The notes under the pieces were generated by a model. It was not told the origin of the DNA, did no database searches, and saw only the letters and a list, made by a program, of their open reading frames with translations. Shown here piece by piece: positions 19,543 through 28,931 of a stretch of 64,000 nucleotides of DNA. The stretch's first letter is position 1. Each line of letters begins with the position of its first letter. Source of the stretch: Alteromonas stellipolaris. GTDB taxonomy: Bacteria > Pseudomonadota > Gammaproteobacteria > Enterobacterales > Alteromonadaceae. The position numbers and the translations under genes are program-made. The stretch lies in the NCBI RefSeq assembly GCF_001562115.1, contig NZ_CP013926.1, positions 3,534,001 through 3,598,000 of the forward strand, written 5' to 3'.

Positions 19543-22500
19543 TCACGAACGTCGTTTTAACTGCCTCACCTGAATTAGGTAAAACAGAGTAGGTAGCACA
19601 AACAGGGTGAGTATCAGCGCACTTACCATACCGCCCACCATAGGGGCTGCAATACGCCGCATAACTTCAGCACCGGTTCCTGTTGCATACAGCACGGGCA
19701 ATAAGCCGATAATAATAGACAACGCCGTCATCATTACTGGCCTTACACGCCGAGTAGCACTCTCGGTAATCGCCTGCTTAAGCGCTTGTTTTATTTGCTT
19801 TTCAGATACTTTAGCATTCAGAGTAGAGCACGCTTCCTCATCAAAAATTTTAACCCCTTGATGCAGGTACACCAGCATAATAACGCCTATTTCTACCGCG
19901 ACACCTGCTAAGGCAATAAACCCCACGGCAACAGCCACCGAGAAGTTAAACTCCAATGCATACAACAGCCAGTAGCTGCCTATCAATGCTAACGGTAAGG
20001 TGACCATAATAAGGGCTACGTCGGCAATTCGCCTGAAGCTTAAATACAGCAGTACCACAATAACGACTAACGTTAAGGGCACCACAACACTAAGCCTTTC
20101 TTCAGCCCTTTCTAAGTACTCAAACTGCCCTGCCCACGTTAGGGAATAGCCTGGGGGTAAGGGGACTGTTTTGGCAATATGCTGTTTTGCACTTTTTACG
20201 TAACTGCCTAAGTCACCGCTTTCAATATCGATAAATACCCAACCGTTCAATCGGGCATTTTCACTTTTTATTGCCGCAGGCCCACCCTCAATGGCAATAG
20301 TGGCTACCTCGCCCAACGCAATATTAACGCCGCTTGCTAATATGATAGGGAGTTGCCTAAGTGCCTCTGGAGAGTCTCTATACTGCTGCGGGTAACGCAT
20401 ACTAATAGGAAACCGCTGTCTTCCCTCTACCGTTTCACCCAGTGTGCGTCCACCTATTGCAGTGTTGATAACCTCTTGAATATCAGTAATATTGAGCCCA
20501 TATCGTGCAGCCCTGTCGCGACTAATATCAATAGTGATATAGCGTCCACTTGCAACTTTCTCGGCAAATACCGATGCCGTATTTTCGAAGTCTTCTAGCG
20601 CAGTTTCTATTTGTTTTCCCACCTGCTGAATGCCAGCCAATTCTGGCCCCGCTATTTTAATACCCACCGGAGTTTTAATGCCGGTAGCAAGCATATCGAT
20701 ACGGGTTTTGATTGGCATCACCCAAGCATTGGATACTCCTGGGAATTGTACTTGGCTGTTTAATAATTCCTTTAGTTTTGATGTCGTCATGCCGGCACGC
20801 CATTGCGATTTTGGCTTTAATTGCACGAAGGTTTCTATCATGGTTAAAGGTGCAGGATCGGTAGCTGTATCTGCCCTACCTACTTTACCAAATACGCTTT
20901 TCACCTCAGGTATTGTGGCAATCAGCTTATCGGTTTGTTGAAGTAACTCTCTCGCCTTCCCCACCGAAATACCTGGGTAAGTGGTAGGCATATAGAGCAA
21001 ATCACCTTCATCTAAAGATGGCATGAACTCGCTCCCGATATGTTGCATGGGCCATACCACAGACGCTAAAGCAATCAGGGCCGCGAACAGTATTTTTCGA
21101 GGATGTTTCAGCGCAGCCGTTAGCGCTTTCACATACCCTGTTGAAATAGCCTTGTTTAACGGATTCCTATGCTCCGCTTTTAGGTTTCCTGTAACGAAAT
21201 AGCCGGCTAACACTGGTACCAAAGTAATGGCTAACGCCGCTGCGGCTGCCATGGCATAGGTTTTCGTGAAGGCAAGTGGGGCAAACATACGCCCTTCTTG
21301 TGCTTCTAAAGTAAAAACAGGAATAAAAGACACGGTTATAATCAACAATGAAAAGAACAATGCGGGGCCAACTTCGGTGGCCGACTTCACTACCAGTGCC
21401 CAACGGGCTTCACCCTTTACTGGCTCTCCTTTCACTGTTGCTTGCTCAATATGCTTGTGCAGGTTTTCAACCAACACAATAGCGCCATCCACCATAGCAC
21501 CAATGGCAATAGCGATACCGCCTAAAGACATGATGTTCGCGTTGAGCCCTTGGAATTTCATCACAATAAAGGCCATTAAAATGCCAATAGGTAAAGTGAT
21601 TATGGCAACCAGCGATGAGCGCACATGAAAAAGAAACACTAAGCACACTGCACCTACCACGAAAAGCTCTTCGACAAGCTTGCTCCATAAGGTATCAACG
21701 GCATTATCAATAAGCGTGGAGCGATCGTACACAGGTACTATGCTTACGCCATCAGGTAAACTGGCTTTTAACGTTTCAAGACGCGCTTTTACATTTTCGA
21801 TGGTCGCCTTAGCATTTTCGCCATAGCGCATGACTACTATGCCACCTACCACTTCGCCGTTTCCGTTTAGCTCAGCGATCCCTCTGCGCATAAGGGGTGC
21901 CTCGATAACATTCGCAATATCACCTATCGTGACCGCCACGCCGTTGTGAGCGATGCCCAAAGGAATACTAGCAATATCTTCGGTGCCCGAAAGATATGCG
22001 GAAGATGTCACCATATACTCGGCTTCAGCCATTTCTATCACTGACGCACCAGCTGCATTGTTGCCTCGGGCGAGTGCCGTTTCAATATGACGCAAAGGCA
22101 CGCTATACGCTTGCAACTTTTGCGGATGAAGTTGCAGTAAATATTGTTTAACCATGCCGCCTACAGAGGCGACTTCCGACACCCCTTGCACGCTTTGCAG
22201 TTCATATTTCAAGAACCAGTCTTGCAGAGCCCTAAGCTCGCCAGCATCGTGGTTATTTAACTTATCGACTAGTGCATACATGTATACCCAGCCTACCCCA
22301 GTAGCATCAGGGCCTAGCTTGGGTACCACCCCATCGGGCAGCGTTATTTGGCTTAGGTATTCCAGCACTCTGCTGCGTGCCCAATACATATCTGTGCTGT
22401 CATCAAAAATAACGTACACATAAGAGTCTCCAAAAAACGAAAATCCTCGAACTGTTTTTGCACCCGGCACCGACATTAAGGCCGTGGTGAGCGGATAGGT

Positions 22501-22695
22501 CACTTGATCTTCCACTACCTGAGGCGATTGCCCTGCATAGCTGGTTTTTACAATCACCTGCACATCAGATAAATCAGGGATGGCATCAATGGGGGTATGT
22601 TTTACCGCTATTACCCCACCAATGGATATAAACACCGTTACCAGCAACACCAATATGCGATTGGCCACCGACCAGCGTATTATGGCTTCAATCAT
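19543..22695 (-). CDS. cusA: Heavy-metal efflux RND transporter, CusA-like (Cu(I)/Ag(I))
   Basis: This is the inner-membrane pump of a tripartite metal efflux system driven by the proton gradient. The 1050-residue protein has the RND layout of twelve membrane helices and two large periplasmic loops. It starts MIEAIIRWSVANRILVLLV and contains the HME-RND helix GAMVDGAIVLVEN. All three methionines that bind Cu(I)/Ag(I) in E. coli CusA (M573, M623, M672) have counterparts here, in LLYMPTTYPG, APLTMIETF and RIDMLATG, which supports copper/silver rather than zinc/cobalt as substrate. The frame extends 34 codons further upstream into cusB. The ATG at 22695, overlapping the cusB stop by eight bases, gives the family N-terminus and was chosen. 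Confidence 0.93.
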   Translation of the reverse strand: MIEAIIRWSVANRILVLLVTVFISIGGVIAVKHTPIDAIPDLSDVQVIVKTSYAGQSPQVVEDQVTYPLTTALMSVPGAKTVRGFSFFGDSYVYVIFDDSTDMYWARSRVLEYLSQITLPDGVVPKLGPDATGVGWVYMYALVDKLNNHDAGELRALQDWFLKYELQSVQGVSEVASVGGMVKQYLLQLHPQKLQAYSVPLRHIETALARGNNAAGASVIEMAEAEYMVTSSAYLSGTEDIASIPLGIAHNGVAVTIGDIANVIEAPLMRRGIAELNGNGEVVGGIVVMRYGENAKATIENVKARLETLKASLPDGVSIVPVYDRSTLIDNAVDTLWSKLVEELFVVGAVCLVFLFHVRSSLVAIITLPIGILMAFIVMKFQGLNANIMSLGGIAIAIGAMVDGAIVLVENLHKHIEQATVKGEPVKGEARWALVVKSATEVGPALFFSLLIITVSFIPVFTLEAQEGRMFAPLAFTKTYAMAAAAALAITLVPVLAGYFVTGNLKAEHRNPLNKAISTGYVKALTAALKHPRKILFAALIALASVVWPMQHIGSEFMPSLDEGDLLYMPTTYPGISVGKARELLQQTDKLIATIPEVKSVFGKVGRADTATDPAPLTMIETFVQLKPKSQWRAGMTTSKLKELLNSQVQFPGVSNAWVMPIKTRIDMLATGIKTPVGIKIAGPELAGIQQVGKQIETALEDFENTASVFAEKVASGRYITIDISRDRAARYGLNITDIQEVINTAIGGRTLGETVEGRQRFPISMRYPQQYRDSPEALRQLPIILASGVNIALGEVATIAIEGGPAAIKSENARLNGWVFIDIESGDLGSYVKSAKQHIAKTVPLPPGYSLTWAGQFEYLERAEERLSVVVPLTLVVIVVLLYLSFRRIADVALIMVTLPLALIGSYWLLYALEFNFSVAVAVGFIALAGVAVEIGVIMLVYLHQGVKIFDEEACSTLNAKVSEKQIKQALKQAITESATRRVRPVMMTALSIIIGLLPVLYATGTGAEVMRRIAAPMVGGMVSALILTLFVLPTLFYLIQVRQLKRRS

Positions 22696-24139
22696 GGTGC
22701 ATGCCCTCGTGGTGCTTGGCCGCATTGTTCTTCGTCTTTTGGTGCTCCGCACTAGGCTGACTAGACTCGTGAGACATGCCATCGTGTGACATGCCATCGT
22801 GTGGCATGCCTTGGTGGTGCTTGGTCTCTTGATGCATTTCCGGGCGATTCATTTCACGGTTGTGCGTTTCTTGGTCAAGAGGCGACTGCATACGTTTGAA
22901 ATCTGATGCTTTAGACGACTCTGAATCAATCAAGAACTGCGCCGACACTACTACTTTGTCACCTTCGTTTAAGCCTTGAGTTATTTCAATGAACTCCCCT
23001 GCTTTTCGCCCAACGCTGACACCAATAGATTTAAAGCTTTCTTCGACGTTCATAACGATTCGGTTTTGGGTTTGAGCTGGGGCGAGATCTTGATTTTGAC
23101 CCTGCGACTGAATTTGAATAACGCTTTGATAAGGCGCATACAACACAGGCTGTTCGGTTTGCTTGGTAAAAATCACATTGGCAAACATATTGGGCTTAAT
23201 GTCACCGCTGTCGTTCTTTAAAGTAACTCGCACCTTAAGCGTGCGGGTTTCAACATCTAATGCTGGGTAGATAAAATCGACTTTTCCTGTGAATGTCTTA
23301 CTTGGTAAATAGTCGAACGTAATCGATGCCTGCTGGCCAAGCGTTACTTTAGGAACATCTTGCTCAAATACACGGGCTTCAACCCATACACTGTCTAAGC
23401 GAGCAATACTAAGCACTGTGGTGCCAGGTTGAACATAGAAGCCTTCGCGTACGCCTAAATGCTCGACCACGCCATCTTGGGGGGCAAAGAAGGTAATGGT
23501 TTGCGAAACTTCGCGAGTTTTTTCGAGTTGTGCGATAAACCCAGCAGATAAATGCAGTGCTTTAAGGCGTTGTTTAGCACCTGCGGTTAAACGTGTATCT
23601 CCTCGCTTTAGCGCAATCACAAACTCTTCTTGGGCAGTCACCAGCGCGGGCGAATAAAGCGTATATAATTTTTGCCCTTGGCTAACAGCTTCACCTTCCG
23701 TCTTAATAAATAGCTTATCAATCCAACCCTCTACTCTGGGGTGAATATGCACTAAGTAGTCTTCGTTGTAGGTAACATTTCCCACAGCGTTGAAGGTCAA
23801 ATCCAGCTTTCCTCGTTTTACCGTGGTAAATTTAACGCCCATATTTTGCTGTACCTGAGGCGAAATTCTCACCTCTCCATCATCACGTTTTTCGCTGCTA
23901 CCCGATGCTGCAAATACTGGTACTAAATCCATACCCATAGGAGACTTACCCGGTTTGTCTCGGCGATAAGCATCATCCATTGGCGCAACCCAATAAAGGG
24001 GCGTTTTATTATTTGATTTATTATCACCGTTGGTAGCCAACGCTTCAACACCGGAATTGCCATGTATATGTGTATTCCAAACAAACACAGCTGCTGCACC
24101 ACCAAGTAACCCGACTATAAGAATAAATAACGTCTTCAT
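22688..24139 (-). CDS. cusB: Efflux RND periplasmic adaptor, CusB-like, with heavy-metal-binding domain
   Basis: This membrane-fusion protein bridges CusA and CusC in the periplasm. The 483-residue product has an N-terminal membrane anchor (about 2-22). A short heavy-metal-binding domain (YWVAPMDDAYRRDKPGKSPMGMDLVPV, about 49-76) lacks the cysteines seen in some relatives but keeps the PMD, PGKSPMGM and DLVP pattern. It is followed by lipoyl/barrel-sandwich and beta-barrel domains (VHIHPRVEGWIDKLFI; TLYSPALVTAQEEFV). The last 70 residues are rich in His and Met (MPHDGMSHDGMSHESS, HHEGMHHD), a likely Cu/Ag-binding tail. It overlaps cusC by four bases and cusA by eight, so the three genes are one operon. 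Confidence 0.93.
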   Translation of the reverse strand: MKTLFILIVGLLGGAAAVFVWNTHIHGNSGVEALATNGDNKSNNKTPLYWVAPMDDAYRRDKPGKSPMGMDLVPVFAASGSSEKRDDGEVRISPQVQQNMGVKFTTVKRGKLDLTFNAVGNVTYNEDYLVHIHPRVEGWIDKLFIKTEGEAVSQGQKLYTLYSPALVTAQEEFVIALKRGDTRLTAGAKQRLKALHLSAGFIAQLEKTREVSQTITFFAPQDGVVEHLGVREGFYVQPGTTVLSIARLDSVWVEARVFEQDVPKVTLGQQASITFDYLPSKTFTGKVDFIYPALDVETRTLKVRVTLKNDSGDIKPNMFANVIFTKQTEQPVLYAPYQSVIQIQSQGQNQDLAPAQTQNRIVMNVEESFKSIGVSVGRKAGEFIEITQGLNEGDKVVVSAQFLIDSESSKASDFKRMQSPLDQETHNREMNRPEMHQETKHHQGMPHDGMSHDGMSHESSQPSAEHQKTKNNAAKHHEGMHHD

Positions 24140-25794
24140 TGTTGCGCTCCTATAGCTGCGGTTGTGTGGGTGTCTCTTTTTGAATCTATGTTTGAACCAG
24201 CAACTGGAGTTGCAGCTGATTGGTGGGTGTCCATGTTTGAATTTGTATGACTGTCCACGTAAGTGATTAGTTGTTCACTGTTTAAATTAGAGGTTTGAAG
24301 TGGGTGTCCATAACCGAATTGATAGCTGAATAAGGGGTGCGTTTGCCTGTTTAAGGTATGGGTGTCTTTAATTTGTGGCGCGTTTATTAGGCGGCCTAAT
24401 GTGTGGGTGTCCATATTTGAATCTAAATGGGTGTCTTTAGGTTTTTCTTTTACTAGCGGATAATACAGATAAGCGAGTTCGGCTAAATTTTTTGCTATGT
24501 CAACATGAAGTGCTAGCGCATCTAACTTTGCTGAAATGTGCGATATACGTGCACGCATTACGCCATCAAATGTGCCCTTATCGGCCATGTAAGCATTAAG
24601 CACGGATTCGGCTAAACTCTCTGACTGTGCAAGCAATGCGGTATCAAATAACTGCTGCCTAGCAATTAAGCTGACAAGCTGTGCTTCACTTGCTTCGGCA
24701 AGGGCTGCTAATCGTCTCACTTCTAGTCGTCGCTGTGTGGATGTCACCCCTAACCTTGCCGCTGATGCCGATACATTGGCATCTTGCCGCTTACTGCTAA
24801 ACAAAGGTAAATCAACTTGGACACCCACACTAATAAAGTCAGCTTGGCTCATGCCATTCTGGGCATCTTGCCGATATCCGTAGGCGGCTTCGAAAGCCCA
24901 CATAGGTTTGGTTTGCTCTTTCGCAAGACTCAATTTCTGTGTGGCGACTAACTCGTCTTTGGCAAGCAATTGCACAGAAGGGTGAGCGTCAATAATATTT
25001 AGTAAGTCACTTTCTTTAACCTGCCTAGCGAAGGATGTATTAAAAGGATATATGTCGTGATGATTGAGCGTTTCGGGCACAGAAAAACTAACTTCATTAG
25101 AGAAATCGAACCACCTCGACAACTTCGCCAACGCCACCGATGCGGTTTGCTGTTGCTGCAAAAGTGTATCTTCTAGGCGTAAGCGCTCAAGGCGTATTTG
25201 AATGATATCTTGTTGCTGCGTGCCACCCACACCACTTCGGTATGACGATTCAACCATTTCGAGCAGTTGCACTGTCGACTGCATCTCTTCACGCAATAAG
25301 GTTACGGTTTGTTCCGCTTGATACCACGCCAACCAATCCATCGACACTTCTCGCAACAACCACGCTCGCCTAGCCGCTCTTTTCACCGGTTCTTTTTGGG
25401 CTTGTTCAATAGCGATGGCTCGGGAAAGGCTGGCAGAATCTCCTCTTGGCATAGCTTGTCGAATACCCAGTTTCAACTGAGTCATGGGCTCTTGATTAAA
25501 TGAAAACCCATCTGTTGGCACGCTTTGCAGTGTAGTGGTGATAGTAGGGTTATCCCAGCTATCAGCCGCATCACTGTCGTGGTGATACGCAGCCTCTTCA
25601 AGTTTGCTGCCTTGAAAATAAACGTCTTGGTTGAGCGCGAGCTGTTGTGCCTCTTGAAGGCTAAGGGTAGTAGCGAAGGAAGGCGCTCCCACCAAAAATA
25701 TCAGTATTCCTAGCCAAGCGCGCGGAAGGTAACCAGTTCGAGCGCGACCTTGGATTAGGCAAGTAAAAATCATACCCAGATTAAAATTAAACAT
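24136..25794 (-). CDS. cusC: TolC-family outer membrane channel, CusC-like, with repeat-derived C-terminal tail
   Basis: This is the outer membrane duct of the Cus-type pump. The 552-residue protein has a signal peptide ending near SFATT (about residue 43), then two outer-membrane efflux protein repeats (LSLQEAQQLALNQD; SVGVQVDLPLFSSKRQDANVS). The recognisable TolC fold stops around residue 452. Residues 454-552 form an extra polar tail with the tripeptide DTH at 454, 461, 477, 522 and 541, DSH at 514 and two SNMDTH blocks. At DNA level the tail is built around copies of GTGGGTGTC(C/T), which is also dispersed outside genes. The tail has no known function and may be tolerated expansion. The start has no clear ribosome binding site; the ATG at 25773 is an alternative. 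Confidence 0.9.
   Translation of the reverse strand: MFNFNLGMIFTCLIQGRARTGYLPRAWLGILIFLVGAPSFATTLSLQEAQQLALNQDVYFQGSKLEEAAYHHDSDAADSWDNPTITTTLQSVPTDGFSFNQEPMTQLKLGIRQAMPRGDSASLSRAIAIEQAQKEPVKRAARRAWLLREVSMDWLAWYQAEQTVTLLREEMQSTVQLLEMVESSYRSGVGGTQQQDIIQIRLERLRLEDTLLQQQQTASVALAKLSRWFDFSNEVSFSVPETLNHHDIYPFNTSFARQVKESDLLNIIDAHPSVQLLAKDELVATQKLSLAKEQTKPMWAFEAAYGYRQDAQNGMSQADFISVGVQVDLPLFSSKRQDANVSASAARLGVTSTQRRLEVRRLAALAEASEAQLVSLIARQQLFDTALLAQSESLAESVLNAYMADKGTFDGVMRARISHISAKLDALALHVDIAKNLAELAYLYYPLVKEKPKDTHLDSNMDTHTLGRLINAPQIKDTHTLNRQTHPLFSYQFGYGHPLQTSNLNSEQLITYVDSHTNSNMDTHQSAATPVAGSNIDSKRDTHTTAAIGAQQ
24166..24439 (-). repeat. Cluster of GTGGGTGTC(C/T) repeats inside the 3' end of the cusC-like gene
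   Basis: Read on the plus strand, copies start at 24166, 24223, 24300 and 24403 (GTGGGTGTC) and at 24358 and 24428 (ATGGGTGTC). The copies at 24223 and 24403 match over 20 bases (GTGGGTGTCCATRTTTGAAT, one difference). The copies at 24358-24370 and 24427-24439 share 13 identical bases (ATGGGTGTCTTTA). Most copies encode DTH, but the copy at 24300 is read as G-H-P. The conserved object is therefore the DNA word, not the peptide. A further inverted copy lies at 24820-24828 in the same gene. Confidence 0.85.
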
Positions 25795-25874
25795 GCGAAA
25801 ACCACATTAATTCCCCTGTGCACCAAGGGAATAAAAAGAAAAACGTGGGTGCTATATGCGCCCGCCAGATACAA

Positions 25875-26435
25875 CTATCCTGCGAAAGCGAATTTAGGTG
25901 GGCGAAATTGGGTGTTGGGTATAGTGTGAGGGGCTTGGGAGTTTACAAAAAGCACCAAAGGAGCATGAGCAATAACCGCTACCGAGACTTCATTATTTAT
26001 TACTGCATAAACAGCGGCGCATACGCCTGCAGGGCATTGACACTGAACGTCGCAGCACGAATCAGGTGTGTCACCGTGCATGCTATGTTCCATTGATTTC
26101 ACAGCTTCTCTAGGAGCGCTTGAGACGCTATGAGTGGCGTGGTCATTTTTTGCGGTTGATTGAATGCTTGAAGGCGTAATTAAGTCGCTTGTCGAAGCGT
26201 GACTAGCTGAATGGCACCCACTAGCACTAAATTGCATCGTTTTATTGGCGAGACTTTCTGCTGATGAATTGTTCTCAGAATTTGCATCCATAGACATTAC
26301 ATCCATAGACATTAGCGCAGGCTTTGGCATAGCCGTTGGCATAGCCATTCCCGGCGACAATTGAGTCACCAAGGAAATAACCATTACCAATATTACGACA
26401 TAGCCGCGTCGGTGCTTTTTCAATTTATCTATCAT
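25875..26435 (-). CDS. Exported Met/His/Cys-rich protein, probable copper-binding (CopL/DUF2946-like)
   Basis: The 186-residue product has a basic N-terminus and a hydrophobic signal segment (about 12-31, YVVILVMVISLVTQLSPGMA). It is then rich in Met (MSMDVMSMD), His/Ser and a Cys cluster (SCCDVQCQCPAGVCA, about 131-145). It ends in a hydrophobic stretch and FRPPKFAFAG, which resembles the C-terminal end of DUF2946/CopL-type proteins found upstream of copper-resistance genes. It lies 80 bases upstream of the cusC-like gene on the same strand and is probably the first gene of the operon. Periplasmic metal capture or metal-dependent control of expression is inferred. I do not recognise a specific named family with certainty. 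Confidence 0.7.
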   Translation of the reverse strand: MIDKLKKHRRGYVVILVMVISLVTQLSPGMAMPTAMPKPALMSMDVMSMDANSENNSSAESLANKTMQFSASGCHSASHASTSDLITPSSIQSTAKNDHATHSVSSAPREAVKSMEHSMHGDTPDSCCDVQCQCPAGVCAAVYAVINNEVSVAVIAHAPLVLFVNSQAPHTIPNTQFRPPKFAFAG

Positions 26436-26474
26436 GCCTTAAAGCTTAACCGCATTTGTTATGGCTGTAAAACG

Positions 26475-27554
26475 CTAGAATTGTTGCGCATAGGTTTTTA
26501 GCATCATTGTCATGGTTGAAAATAAAGGGTTTGCTTTAGGTACTGCACATTCTTCGTTTTCATTTACCATGACCTTATTAAATTTCATATCATGTAACAT
26601 TGACGTATTCACCACAAGGTCGGCGTGGCACAACGCATAAGATGCATCGATAACAAAAAACGTATTCGGCCCTGCGCTATTTTCCATCAGGTTTTCTACA
26701 CCGTGAATAGGCGTGGTGGCATCAGCTTGAGAGTGCGCAGCAAAAAGAGGTACTTCAATACGCTTGCCGTCTTCGAAGTCGTCGCGGATTTTTTCGATAA
26801 TATCCATCAATTCCAACCCCGCAAAGCCTGCGACATTTGGATATTTAAAAGGGTTGGGACCGTGGGTGATATAACTACCATCCACAATTTTAGCAACCCA
26901 CTTGATACCCCAAATACGTGACATACTCTCGGCATTTTCTGAAAGTGCCAATGCACCAGAAAACAACATAAGTCCATCGATGTTGTCACTTGCATCTAGG
27001 TACTGATCCGCCGCCAATGCGCCACCAGTAGAAAATCCACCCACAATCAAAGTATCGCCCATATCATCAGCTAACGCGATAACCTCATCGACATGCGATT
27101 GCCAACGCTCCGCTAAGTCGCTGTCACTCATTGCACCATCATCATCTCGCAAACCATGTCCAGGTAATAGCGGAACAATAACGTCGAAACCTTCGTTAAA
27201 TAAAATATTGGCAATTTCTCGCATAAAAAATGGCGAGTCACTAAGCCCGTGTACTAACACGGCCACTTTCTTTGCAGGGGTATCGTGATGCAGCACATAG
27301 GGAGCATTACCTTCGTTGCGAAGTACGTTACCACATACGGTGTAGCGGTGCAGTTTAGAAGATTTACATCGCTGGGTTTCGCCCCACTCTTGCTTATAAA
27401 AATCAGTAAATCGCGTTAATGCGTCTTGTGTTTCGAGGGAGCTAGCCCCTGCAGCATTAGCGAATAATGTACTTATTAATGTACCTATTAGTGCACAGCA
27501 CCTTACGGCAAAAGGAAGTATGGATAATTTTGCGAAAGCAAACTTTGAGAGCAC
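26475..27554 (-). CDS. Exported alpha/beta hydrolase (carboxylesterase/monoacylglycerol lipase type)
   Basis: The 359-residue protein has a hydrophobic signal segment ending around ANAAGASS, then an alpha/beta-hydrolase core. VAVLVHGLSDSPFFM gives the oxyanion HG motif, VGGFSTGGALAADQYL the nucleophile elbow G-F-S-T-G, and a late SYALCHADLVV probably carries the catalytic His. Substrate is unknown; esters or lipids are likely. The frame opens at a TTG at 27596. The GTG at 27554 has a strong GGAG ribosome binding site seven bases away, and the upstream part overlaps the terminator of the preceding gene, so I chose GTG. It is probably transcribed alone. Confidence 0.8.
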   Translation of the reverse strand: MLSKFAFAKLSILPFAVRCCALIGTLISTLFANAAGASSLETQDALTRFTDFYKQEWGETQRCKSSKLHRYTVCGNVLRNEGNAPYVLHHDTPAKKVAVLVHGLSDSPFFMREIANILFNEGFDVIVPLLPGHGLRDDDGAMSDSDLAERWQSHVDEVIALADDMGDTLIVGGFSTGGALAADQYLDASDNIDGLMLFSGALALSENAESMSRIWGIKWVAKIVDGSYITHGPNPFKYPNVAGFAGLELMDIIEKIRDDFEDGKRIEVPLFAAHSQADATTPIHGVENLMENSAGPNTFFVIDASYALCHADLVVNTSMLHDMKFNKVMVNENEECAVPKANPLFSTMTMMLKTYAQQF

Positions 27555-27587
27555 GTATATTCTCCAAAAGGCATTACGTATGGTCAA

Positions 27588-27622
27588 TAATAACAAAATA
27601 AGGCCATTAAATAATGGCCTTA
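27588..27622 (-). terminator. Intrinsic terminator downstream of the peroxiredoxin gene
   Basis: An 11-bp perfect stem TAAGGCCATTA / TAATGGCCTTA (27599-27609 and 27612-27622) is followed on the minus strand by TTTTGTTATTATT. It lies about 100 bases after the peroxiredoxin stop and just before the esterase ribosome binding site. Confidence 0.75.
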
Positions 27623-27723
27623 CACTATTACAGTTTCACTGTGACGCTATGCTGTTTTAACTACCTACGGTTTAACAGCAAATGTTGTTCTAGTAAGCGC
27701 TTAGATACCGTCAATACTTGTAT

Positions 27724-28464
27724 TTAGCTAAAATACAATGCTAAGTCGTCTGACCCGCCAATATGCTTACCACCAATGAATACTTGAGGTACCGTGTCAC
27801 GTCCCGTCACTGCGCTAAGGCTGGTTAACGAGGCATCTTTGCCCAGTACAATCTCTTCGTAATCGTAACCTTTGTCGGTTAACAATGCTTTCGCTTTTGT
27901 ACAAAATGGGCAATTTGGCTTAGTGAATAGCGATACCGGAGCTTTTGTCTCAGCGCCTGGTGCAATATAAGCAAGCATAGTGTCGGCATCAGAAACCTCA
28001 AACGGGTCGCCAGGCACGTCAGGCTCAATAAACATTTTCTCTACAGTGCCATTTTTAACCAACATAGAGTAGCGCCAGCTGCGCTTTCCAAAACCTAAGT
28101 CAGCTTTGTCTACCAACATGCCCATGCCGTCAGTAAAATCACCATTACCATCTGGTATTACGGTTACATTTTCTGCTTCTTGATCGGCTGCCCATGCATT
28201 CATGACAAATGTATCGTTTACAGATATGCATAGAATGTCATCAACGCCATGCTGTTTAAATACTTTAGCAAGCGCGTTGTAGCGAGGTAAGTGCGTAGAA
28301 GAACATGTTGGCGTAAACGCGCCAGGAAGTGAAAAAACTACCACAGTCTTGTTACTAAACAATTCTTCAGTAGTTTTAGTTGCCCATGTCTCGCCTTCGC
28401 GAACAGGAATAGATACGGAAGGTACTGGTTGACCTTCTTTTGAAATAAAACGACTTTCTGACAT
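27724..28464 (-). CDS. Peroxiredoxin 5-glutaredoxin fusion (glutathione-dependent peroxidase)
   Basis: This hybrid peroxidase reduces hydroperoxides with glutathione; the Haemophilus homologue is called hyPrx5 or PGdx. The 246-residue protein has an N-terminal Prx5 domain (about 1-165) with peroxidatic Cys54 in [14 protein letters not shown] and the downstream [11 protein letters not shown] segment. The C-terminal glutaredoxin domain (about 175-246) has the redox site C185-P-F-C188 and [14 protein letters not shown]. Cytoplasmic, no signal peptide. No oxyR-like gene is next to it here. Confidence 0.95.
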   Translation of the reverse strand: MSESRFISKEGQPVPSVSIPVREGETWATKTTEELFSNKTVVVFSLPGAFTPTCSSTHLPRYNALAKVFKQHGVDDILCISVNDTFVMNAWAADQEAENVTVIPDGNGDFTDGMGMLVDKADLGFGKRSWRYSMLVKNGTVEKMFIEPDVPGDPFEVSDADTMLAYIAPGAETKAPVSLFTKPNCPFCTKAKALLTDKGYDYEEIVLGKDASLTSLSAVTGRDTVPQVFIGGKHIGGSDDLALYFS

Positions 28465-28931
28465 AGAGTTCTCACTACGGGCAAATAAATGAAGTTGCTA
28501 GGATAGAGAAATCTAAGAAAAAAGAACAGCCTCGGTTCACCCAATCTCAACAAAGGTATAAATTAGCATGCGTAACCTCTAATATTAATGCGTATCAAAT
28601 CACATTAATACTTTTCAACACCATGTCTCTCGCTATATTCTTATTCTACGTTAGACATTAGTTTTAACTGGTCAGGGAACGATTCCGCCTTACGCTTCCG
28701 CCAAACCGAGCTCAAAAATAAGCATAACTGTTTTATTTAATGTGTAAATTCCGATGGGAACAGGTACTCTCTGCGCCGAATTTATACTTTAGTCTAATGC
28801 CTGATACGTTATTTCTTCGGGTTGTTCGCCATAATAGTAGTGATACGAATTGACTGCTGATAACGATATTAGTACTTCAGCTTTACTCATAAACTTCCGT
28901 CCTTCTTCTTTTTAAAAGGGAAGGCCAATAA
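28465..28931. other. Intergenic region between divergent peroxiredoxin and diguanylate cyclase genes
   Basis: This 467-base gap must carry the promoters of two divergent genes. The only coding candidate is a 33-codon minus-strand frame described separately. I see no tRNA, no strong hairpin and no repeat. Confidence 0.4.
28789..28890 (-). CDS. Possible small protein, 33 residues
   Basis: An ATG at 28890 preceded by GGACGGAAG opens a 33-codon frame ending at TAA. The product starts MSKAEVLISLSAVNSYHYYY and is acidic towards its end. There is no signal or membrane segment and I recognise no family. It overlaps the likely promoter region of the downstream cyclase on the opposite strand. It may be chance. 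Confidence 0.25.
   Translation of the reverse strand: MSKAEVLISLSAVNSYHYYYGEQPEEITYQALD

Noticed and set aside
22696..22797. 34-residue N-terminal extension of the CusA-like protein
   Set aside because: It overlaps the His/Met tail of cusB, has no ribosome binding site, and the product before MIEAIIRW is not typical of the family.
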